Positions 55,161 through 64,000 of a stretch of DNA of 64,000 nucleotides are shown here, piece by piece. A program made the position numbers and the translations under genes. The first letter of the stretch is position 1. Each line of letters starts with the position of its first letter. Under the pieces are notes generated by a model that saw only the letters and a program-made list of their open reading frames with translations, searched no databases and was not told where the DNA came from. The stretch lies in contig BTPG01000001.1 in assembly GCA_036245525.1 (NCBI GenBank), positions 176,067,664 to 176,131,663 of the forward strand, in the 5' to 3' direction. The stretch is from Semisulcospira habei. Taxonomy: Eukaryota; Mollusca; Gastropoda; Semisulcospiridae.

Positions 55161-55310
55161 CCAAATACAAAGAAACAGTCCCTGTCTTAACCCTATCCAT
55201 ACTGAGCCTAAAACTTTCAAAATCTTCAACTTTGTACACTGCCATATGCAAGCTACATTACACTACAGTACTTACACTGTTACAGATAAGGATATAGACC
55301 AATGGCTTTA

Positions 55311-55378
55311 GTTCAAGGGTGGTGCCAGAATAGCTTGGCACCTGGAGGCGCCAAGCTATTCTGGCACTACCCGTGAAC
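55311..55378. repeat. hairpin repeat H4
   Basis: GTTCAAGGGTGGTGCCAGAA with the centre TAGCTTGGCACC / GGCGCCAAGCTA and the closing arm GGCACTACCCGTGAAC. The 3' flank to about 55440 matches H3's flank inverted and ends in AAGGGTTAA. Confidence 0.85.
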
Positions 55379-55504
55379 TATTTTAATAAAAACTTATTTC
55401 ACACATTGGTGTATTCTGAATGATAAGGGTTAAACAAAGTCTGTGCCTTCTCCTTCACCAGTAAACAAGAATTAAATTTTAAAAATATTAGTCCATTACA
55501 GATA

Positions 55505-55705
55505 CTTTATCTATCATGCCTGTTCGTTGGCACACTTGCACAAGTCTTTTTGAGACAGACAATACAGTAAACAGATGTAAGCAGCAGCCTGAACTGTTGA
55601 TACCAACCATCATGCATGAGTGGTTCTCATATCTTGTTTTGGAGGCAGCCAGCATACATCCTAATATGTACAAAGAACAATTCCTGTCATAAATAAGGTC
55701 TACGC
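55505..55705 (+). repeat. diverged direct repeat, copy 2
   Basis: Partner of 54914-55160. Confidence 0.55.
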
Positions 55706-56536
55706 CTTAAACAACTGTATAAATGGAGACCAGATTCTGATTCGACCTACATTGCATCAACTTATAGTTCTATACTTTGGTACCTGCGGTATTCACAAAT
55801 AAGTCTAGGCACATCAAATCACTGAAACACTAATGTCCCCATCTGTTCTTGTATGTATATATACCATACTTTTTCCACTAAGAGTAAGAATCAAAACGTT
55901 TCTCAGCTTCGCAGCTAAACAAATGGGGAAAGAGTCAAAACTGAGACATAATGGAGTGTACTGTATGTCAGAATCATAGCTCAACACATAACTGAAGAAG
56001 AAGGGGAAAAAAATGATGGAGGGGGGGGGGGGGTTGTTACACAAACGCACTAGTTTTGGCTACAGTGAAACAGTGGCTTCGTACATCAATGGTAGCTCCT
56101 GGTACATGCATGTATAGCATTAGCAGCAGCCAACACACATAAGCAGCAATTCTGTCCACTGGCGATTTGCATACGTCTCCAAAAATGACTTACAATTTCG
56201 TTAAAAATTATTATAAATTTTCATTTCTTGAAAGATAGCGCTATTCTGCATTTTATTCAATAGCCATTTTTTAGCCCCAGTTTGAAAAAAAACACGACAG
56301 AATCCGGACTTTAAAAAAAAATGTGAAACCGGTTTAGTCATGTCCTCTAAAGTCCTAACGATCATCCGATTGAAATCAAAACTCACCCAACAGCCGATGT
56401 AACGATCTCCGGCGCATATTTTGTTACAAACAGCCGTTTACTGCAACATACCAGGATGATGTGAAGATCTTTACCTTGCAAAATTTGATTCAAATTCAGA
56501 TCAATTACGTTTCAAGCAGGCCGGTCAAATGAAATG
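55706..56536. other. no gene seen
   Basis: G run near 56021; otherwise AT-rich without coding signal. Confidence 0.5.
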
Positions 56537-56547
56537 CGCTACGCGCA

Positions 56548-56877
56548 AGAGTCCGAATAGCTCATTCGGTGAAACGTCGGAGCAGGAGAGCGAAGGGAAT
56601 CGCCGGGTCGTGGGTTCGAATCCCGTCCCGGCCCCGGTAGGTGGACTCACAATCCAGGGGGGGGGGGGGGGGAAACGGATTTGTTTAATAGCATGTCCGT
56701 TGAAAGGTCCTGGTAAATCAAAGTGGCATAGTTGGAGTGCGCCTGAGTTGATCAGTGTTCAGGTCGTACTCCATAGGCAATAGATTTCCTTTCCCCCATA
56801 ACCCGCCCGTCAGGGCCGTCCATGATCACCTCGGTGCTGTAGACGTTAAACCCGAACTAACCAACCAACTAACCAAC
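56548..56877 (+). mobile_element. tRNA-derived SINE
   Basis: The 5' part is tRNA-like, with an A box TAGCTCATTCGGT at 56558-56570 and a perfect B box GGTTCGAATCC at 56613-56623. The 3' end is GACGTTAAACCCGAACTAAC followed by (CCAA)n. The target duplication is CGC(T/C)ACGCGCA (56537-56547 and 56878-56888, one mismatch). An internal G17 run lies at about 56658. Its tail resembles, but is not identical to, the TTAAACCCAAATAACTAAC tail at 528, so a sister subfamily is likely. Transcribed by Pol III and mobilised by a LINE (family knowledge). Confidence 0.88.
56558..56623 (+). promoter_or_regulatory. SINE internal Pol III promoter (A and B boxes)
   Basis: A box at 56558-56570 and B box at 56613-56623, about 43 bp apart, the spacing expected for a tRNA-type promoter. 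Confidence 0.85.
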
Positions 56878-56888
56878 CGCCACGCGCA

Positions 56889-57846
56889 TTGATAGCTCTG
56901 CGTTAAGCGGACAAAATAAAATCTGCAGCAATTTTATCTGTGTAAACGCTTAAAAGTGCCCGCATCGAATTTTCGTTTCATTTAAAAAACACATTTATAC
57001 ATTCAAAATATAGACATTTTATCGTTATGAAAAAACACTGGAAAAAATCCTTTGTTGATGTTTTTACTTTAGTTTGTCTGCTTTCGGTCTGCGTACGAAT
57101 ATGACTTCAAGTTTGATTATGTTTACTACTCTAGGGGTACATGCTTGAGGAAGTCTGTACCGGTTTAAAAAAAAAAAACTGACGGACTCTAAGAAGCTCG
57201 CAATGAATGAACTGGACGCACAGAAAGCCAGTCTGCACATTTATGTAGCCTAGAACAATTTCTCGCATTTGGATGAGAATAAACTTGGCGAGAATGTGAC
57301 CGCCTTCACAGACGTTGTCAACATGCAAATCGGGTATGTTGAATAACCGCATAGAACAAAGGAACTGTTGTCAAACTAACGGGTTGCATTCGATTCATGG
57401 TGAACTGATGGATTACGGATCGAAATGCGATTAATAATTTACATACATTTTGTTTATGATTTTCGTTCTTAAAGTACACCTATATTGCAGGTAATGGCAT
57501 CAATACCAGCGTTAGACAAAAACTGAAGATATGCCTAAAAATAGCAAGTTTCAAAGAACAAAATGATGTACGTGACCCCCCATATCGCTTACCTCTGGCA
57601 GAGAAAGCCATTTCCAGCAAAACCAACGAAAATTCTATTCTGAGGTCTAAATTTTGGCTCCTTTTTTTTGGCGGGAATTGAGTCACATGACCCGTTTTTG
57701 CGGCTTACCATTGGCTGCAGGGGGAATTCCTTTCTACTTTTGGGCGTCAGATCGAGGCTCATTAAATATGCATGGAGGAATTTTCTGAGGAATGGGGACT
57801 TGTCATGCAGACTGTAGAGAAAGTCAGACAGTGCCAGTGACGTGAA
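56889..57846. other. no gene seen
   Basis: AT-rich sequence with an A11 run near 57167. Short ORFs only. Confidence 0.5.
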
Positions 57847-60450
57847 CATCTATGCCTCTTGAGGATGTTTGAAGCGCGCGCATGCACTCACGCACACGCC
57901 GTACACACACACATCAACGCGCTTTCAGAAGAGCATGCAGGTGTACTTAGAATAGCATTTAAAGTCAACCTTATTTCACACAAATTATACTTACTTACTT
58001 ACGCCTGTCACCCCTCCCAGGGTATAGGCCGTCGACGAGAGACCTCCAGCGACTCCTGTCCTGTGCTTCTCCTTCGATTTTACTCCAGGTGGTTCCCAGT
58101 CTCTTGATGTCTGCTTGGAGGTCTCGACGCCAGGTGTTTCTCGGCCTGCCTCTTTTCCTCTTTCCCTGGGGGTTTCATGACAATGCCTGCCTAGTGATAC
58201 GGGAAACTGGCTTTCTCAGACAGTGACCAATCCATCCTCATTTTCTTCGTCCAATTTCATTTTCTGCTGTTATCTGCTCTGTTCTCTCCCAGAGTCTGAC
58301 GTTGCTGATCTTCTCTGGCCAGTGGATTTTTAAGATTCTTCTAAGGCAACTGTTTATGAAGATCTGTACTCTGTTGACTGTGGTGTTTGTCAACCTCCAA
58401 GCCTCTGCTCCAAAAAGGAGAACTGCTTTTACGTTTGAGTTGAAAATCCAGACTTTGGTGTGTTGTGACAGCTCTCTGGAACTCCACACTTTTTTCAACT
58501 GGGGAAAGGCTGCTCTGGCTTTACCGATTCGTCCTCTGACATCTGCATCAGTGCCACCTTTTTTGTCGATGATGCTCCCGAGATAGGTGAAGGACTCCAC
58601 CTCCTCCAACGGGGTGCCAGCAAGCAAGGCTGGTTCTTCCCTGGTTGCGTTCAGCCTCATTGTCTTTGTTTTCTGTTTGTGGATGGTGAGGCCCACTTGG
58701 GACGAGATGTCAGCAAGCCTCGCGGTCTTGTCCTGCATTTGTTGATGAGTGTGGGACATTAAAGCCAAGTCGTCTGCAAAATCGAGGTCGTCAAGCTGTG
58801 TCCACAGGGTCCACTGTATTCCGCTTCTTCTCTCCTCTATGGTCCTCTTCATGACCCAGTCTATGGCCAGTAGGAAGAGGAACGGAGACAGCAAACAACC
58901 CTGCCTGACGCCGGTTCTGCCTTGGAGCTGCCTGGTGAACTGCCCTTCATGGATCACGCGACATGTCATGCCATCGTAGCTGCTCTTGATCAGGCAGACG
59001 AGTTTTGTGGGTACACCGTAGTGTCGTAGGAGTTTCCACAGAGTCTCTCGGTCCACGCTGTCAAATGCTTTCTCGTAATCCACAAAGTTGACGTACAGCG
59101 GGGAGCTCCACTCCAGAGACTGCTCCATGATGATGCGGAGAGTGGCAACCTGGTCTGTACATGATCGGTTTTTCCTGAATCCTGCTGGCTGGTCTCTCAG
59201 CTGGGGGTCGACGGAGCTCTTCATTCTCTCCAAGATGATCCTGTTGAAGACCTTTCCTGGTACTGACAGCAATGTGATTCCTCTGTAGTTGGAACACTTG
59301 CTGAGGTCGCCTTTCTTTGGAAGCTTGATTAGGTACCCCTCCTTCCAGTCAGCCGGCATCACCTCCTCTTCCCAGATCTTTCCAAACAGTGGGTACAGCA
59401 TCTCTACTGTTGTTTCTAGGTCTGCTTTCAGAACCTCCTTTCAGAATCTGGCCCTGCTGCTTTGCCGTTCTTCACAAATGCCACTGCTCTTCTGATCTCT
59501 TCCCGGCTGGGTCTGTCACAGCTGATGGGTAGGTCAGTCTCTGCTGGCTGGTTGTCTGGGGGGTCGGCTGGGGTGGGTCTCAGTGTTCAGTAACCCTTCA
59601 AAATACTCGGCCCATCTGTCGAGTTGGTCTGCTCTTTCGGCAATAGGCTTGCCTTCTTTGTCTTTTACTGGTCTTTCTGTATGGCCATACTTGCCAGACA
59701 CTCTTCTGGTAATGTCGTAGAGCTGTTTCAAGTTGCCTCTGCCTGCTGACTTTTCTGCCTCTGCTGCCAGGCCGTCTGTGTAGACTCTCTTGTCTGCCCT
59801 GATACTCCTCTTCACCTTATTTCATTCGGTGCACCCCTCTCGCGAGGGACCCCTGTCCACCACCCAGGAGACGCGCCTCAACGCCATATGGTCTCAGCGC
59901 GAGGACACAAATTATAGCAAGACTGAAATTGTACCGTGAAATTTTATTTTTGTCACCATTTTCGCAAGTCTTGAATCGAAAGCCAAACTCATATCACGTT
60001 AAATATAAAATTACGTAAAAACAATTTTTTTTTAAAAAGTCGTGACAAATAACGTTTGACAAAGGCAATGACACATATGTGCACATCTCCAAGAGGCATA
60101 GATCCTCGTGCCCGAACATCTATGCCTCTTGAGGATGTTTGCAGCGCGTGCATGCACTGACGCACGCACAGGTACACGCACACGCATACACACACATCGA
60201 CGCGCTTTCAGAAGAAAATGCAGATGTACTTAGTATAGCATGTAGCTAGGTAAAGTCAACCTAATTTCACACAAATTATTTCAAGACTGCAATTGTACCG
60301 TGAAATGCTAGTTGTTGTTTTTTCCCCAAGTCTTGAAGCGAAAGCGAATCTCATATCACGTTAAATATAAAATTACGTTAAAAAATATATATAAAAAAAC
60401 GTCATGACAAATGACGTTTGACAAACCAATGACGCATATGCACTGCGCGC
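57847..60450. repeat. two 343-bp tandem units, first split by a LINE
   Basis: Unit A is 57847-57989 plus 59917-60116 and unit B is 60117 to about 60450. Both start CATCTATGCCTCTTGAGGAT and include ACGCGCTTTCAGAAGA, TGTACTTAG-ATAGCAT, GACTG-AATTGTACCGTGAAA and ATATCACGTTAAATATAAAA. The junction between units (60085-60136) is a hairpin: AAGAGGCATAGAT / ATCTATGCCTCTT. Confidence 0.85.
57990..59904 (-). pseudogene. RTE-like LINE, 5'-truncated, in a tandem repeat
   Basis: Flanked by perfect 12-bp duplications ACACAAATTATA (57978-57989, 59905-59916), with a (GTAA)n 3' tail on the minus strand. Coding begins in the linker before RT (AEKSAGRGNLKQLYDITR; PVKDKEGKPIAERADQL). A frameshift near 59420-59530 follows. 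Then RT: FGKIWEEEVMPADWKEG, NYRGITLLSVPGKVFNRI, PAGFRKNRSCTDQVATL, VDYEKAFDSVDRETLW, GVRQGCLLSPFLFLLAI and catalytic LDFADDLALMSHTH (FADD). YLGSIIDKKGGTDADV lies in the thumb. A further break at 58238 precedes GKRKRGRPRNTWRRDLQAD and SRWRSLVDGLYP. The RT phrases resemble RTE/BovB-type elements (inference). The endonuclease is missing by truncation. Confidence 0.88.
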
Positions 60451-60828
60451 GCCCCTTATAGAATTCACTATGACGCATTGACACATCTGCATGGCTTTTT
60501 CAAAAGGAGATATTTCAACATCAGAATCAAGTCAAAGACAAAAGGTATTATAGACCCTTGACAGCGAAGACAGCTCTCATATAGAAGGGACTTTGTTGGT
60601 TATGGTTCATCCCATTTTGTTTATGTTTAATATCATCTCTGAACCGTCAGATTAACCGTAATCTGGCTTACCCGCACATAAACTGTTTTCTGCATTATTT
60701 TATTGCCGCGTAGACTAGCATATCTCAGTTTTCTTTCTAATAATGTCTGATAATACGTTGAAATCACACCAGCTCCATATCAGTAGGGCACCTTAACATT
60801 ACCACTTGGTGAATAAGGTTCCCGAGTT
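60451..60828. other. no gene seen
   Basis: No ORF; AGAAGGGACTTTG at 60586 is a short phrase shared with 9356. Confidence 0.45.
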
Positions 60829-61386
60829 TTGACCCAACCCACACGCTTTCACATTTTTGGAATCACCGAGTCATGCCTAAATTCCAACATTAGCGATGTG
60901 TCACTTTCAGTTCCTGCATTTTCCATTTTCAGACGTGATCCTGTACTTCCGCAGCAAACAGGAGTTGTTGTGTATATACACGATTCTCTTGCGCAGTTTA
61001 CGCGCAGGCAGACGCCGTGAATAGACCTTGAATCAAAGACTGTTGAAAGCCGCGTGTGGGTTGAGGTCAAAACAAACAAATCTGCTCCGTTGTTAATTGG
61101 ATTTGTGTATAGAAACCCGTCTGCATGACTGAGTGGTACGACGACTTCAACTTTAACAATGGTGGACAAAGTAATTAAATGCAGCTCCTATGTATTATTA
61201 CTTGGAGACTTTAACATTAACATGTTTACTTCACACCCAGCTTGGGATTCCACTATCACTATGTTAGGTCTCAAGCAGCTTATCATATCCGCCACCAGAG
61301 TTACAGAGTCGTTTGCCACTCTCATTTATCATGTTTATACTTCTAACAAATCAAGGGATTCACGCTCTTCGCAGGTGCTAAAATGA
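60829..61386 (+). pseudogene. LINE endonuclease fragment, copy 1
   Basis: FHIFGITESCLNSNISDVSL (the ITES motif near the start of APE domains), TGVVVYIHDSL, then a TGA, a short different frame, and SYVLLLGDFNINMFTSHPAW with GDFN. ISATRVTESFATLIYHVYTS follows. The SDH motif expected at the end is missing. At least two breaks. It parallels copy 2 at 61880-62663. Confidence 0.75.
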
Positions 61387-61879
61387 GACAGTACTCGTGA
61401 CTACCGATCTACTCATTCTGTGCGATTTGTGACGCTTATAGCACTAGTACTCGTGCACCGTCACGTGACACTTTCTCTACTAGTGTTCTACGCCATATTC
61501 ACACTACGATCATATCTGCGTCCTTTCGCGGCGCTGACGGACTTATTTCCCCTATCGCGCAGCGGGGTTGTTTAGCTTTAACTGTAAGTGAAGTGTGCTG
61601 AAGGGGTTAGTCCCTCTTAGTGAACGTTGTGACGTATTTTCTGGCCGCAAGGTAGTGAGGTCTATGCTAGTTATTTCACTTGCCTCCCACATTCTCTGTG
61701 TTAGAGCGGACTAATATTATTCTTTTACTTGTTTCACGATTTCAGTTCTTATTTGCCGTTGTATCACTTATAAGCTTTTTCATTAGTACTCTTTAGTACT
61801 GACATACATTTGCAATCATGGCGTATGGTCGCCAGTTACATATTGGCCATTTAATTAATTGTTTATCATTTAACTAACA
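61387..61879. other. no gene seen between two LINE fragments
   Basis: Nothing recognisable. It is not the RT part that would follow the endonuclease, so the two copies are separate truncated pieces and not one element. Confidence 0.45.
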
Positions 61880-62663
61880 AAGTTCCCGATCTGTGTGTGC
61901 TCTTGAGTCAACCCAATCCATTTCACTTGTTTTGTGTAACGGAATCGCGTCTCAATCCTAACATCAGCGATGAGGCCAAAATCAGCGATGAGGCCGTTTC
62001 TATCCAGGACTTCACTGTACTGCGCCGCAATGCTGAAGTACCCGGGACAGACGGGTATTGCAGTATACATTCATAATTCAATTAGCGGTATTACTCGCAG
62101 GCGTGGGGACATGGAGTCGAAAACCGTTGAATGCATTTGGATTGAGTTAAGGGCAAACAAATCAAGCCCCGTGCTGGTCGGGTACATTTACAGAAACCCA
62201 GCATCAACATTTCAATGGCCCTTCGACGACTTTATCGTCATCAGTGATGATAAGGTCAGACAGTCCAGCTCTGAAATTTTGATAGTCCTAGGCGATTTCA
62301 ATATTAACATGTTTTTGAATAACCATGTCTATGTTTGGTTTAAAGCAGCTAGTTAAAACAGCAACTCGTGTTAGTCCAACTTCCTACACCCTTATAGACC
62401 ACATATATACAACTACTCAATCAAGGGTGATGGCAATAGAAGTGCTTCAGGTAGGGATTAGCGATCACTACCCGGTGTGCTGTTGCTGGGCGGATAATTC
62501 ATTCCGAAAACATCAGCACACGACTATTAGATACAGATCACTTAAACACTTCAACACGGAAACATTTCTTTGTGATTTAAGTAGCGCACCCTTTGATACA
62601 GTGTACTACCATAATGACCCCAACGATGCTTTGTCTGAATGGTACGGCTTGTTCCTTGGTGTT
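61880..62663 (+). pseudogene. LINE endonuclease fragment, copy 2, cut by an LTR
   Basis: VTESRLNPNISDEAK, GIAVYIHNSISGITRRRG, CIWIELRANKSSPVLVGYIY, ILIVLGDFNINMFLN (GDFN), TLIDHIYTTTQSRV and EVLQVGISDHYPVCCCW (SDH) give an almost complete APE-type endonuclease. A frameshift lies near 62040 and another near 62320. An in-frame duplication (ATCAGCGATGAGGCC repeated at 61963 and 61981) adds six residues. The sequence stops at 62663, where the LTR begins with TGTTACG. Confidence 0.78.

Positions 62664-64000
<1,337 letters not shown>

Noticed and set aside
56548..56640. A functional tRNA gene
   Set aside because: Good A and B boxes, but no cloverleaf acceptor pairing; the 3' tail and target duplication show a SINE.

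Overview
This is a window of animal nuclear DNA that is almost entirely transposable elements, their remnants and simple repeats. I found no host gene that I can defend. The organism is probably a mollusc, most likely a gastropod. The reasons are the mix of elements (DIRS-like, RTE-like, CR1/L2-like and RNase H-bearing LINEs, a THAP/SWIM DNA transposon, tRNA-derived SINEs), short insertions ending in TTAAACCCAAATAACTAAC, and dispersed GTGACCTTGACC-type repeats. This is inference from family knowledge, not a database result. Introns, splice-like junctions, microsatellites and the lack of operons rule out a prokaryote.

Layout. 0-2.5 kb: SINE-tail insertions in otherwise featureless DNA. 2.5-4.0 kb: an old LTR remnant split by a TTAA-flanked inverted-repeat element, next to a partial second copy. 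4.09-8.17 kb: a complete, recent, non-autonomous LTR retrotransposon on the minus strand, with two nearly identical LTRs, the 5-bp duplication ATGCT, a PBS, a PPT, gag and protease but no reverse transcriptase. 8.19-9.07 kb: a solo LTR of a second family with the duplication GCCAC. A second, inverted copy of this LTR lies at 62.66-63.72 kb. 9-16.6 kb: two long hairpin repeats, an unexplained Pro-rich/coiled-coil ORF at 14.1-15.0 kb and little else.

16.6-22.3 kb is the most informative region: a DIRS-like retrotransposon with two terminal inverted repeats, an internal complementary region joining the two different tips, and a tyrosine-recombinase fragment. Its left inverted repeat is split by a 3.49-kb DNA transposon carrying a THAP-like gene and a convergent SWIM-zinc-finger gene, both decayed. 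A LINE tail and a 501-bp MITE are nested elsewhere in it.

23.8-27.4 kb: a transposon-like unit with inverted flanks around a decayed gene that has FEN/PIN-nuclease-like acidic motifs. 28.0-30.5 kb: two truncated copies of one LINE. 31.5 kb: a 131-bp MITE. 32.3-32.8 kb: an inverted repeat pair. 34.3-35.7 kb: a non-autonomous hAT element with an 8-bp duplication and a tandem array of about 181-bp hairpin units. 37.4-42.1 kb: an almost full-length decayed LINE with an SGNH-hydrolase ORF1 and EN-RT-RNase H. 43.9-44.7 and 53.0-54.1 kb: two arrays with a conserved box about every 175 bp. 46.1-47.0 kb: a decayed copy of a conserved invertebrate protein. 48.1-51.4 kb: a LINE interrupted by a SINE. 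56.5 kb: a tRNA-derived SINE. 57.8-60.5 kb: a 343-bp tandem repeat split by an RTE-like LINE. 60.8-62.7 kb: two LINE endonuclease fragments, the second cut by the inverted LTR. 63.7 kb: a long AT microsatellite.

The elements do not work together as a pathway. Their nesting gives relative ages: tandem or DIRS hosts first, then the transposons and LINEs inside them, with the gag-pro LTR element and the solo LTRs among the youngest.
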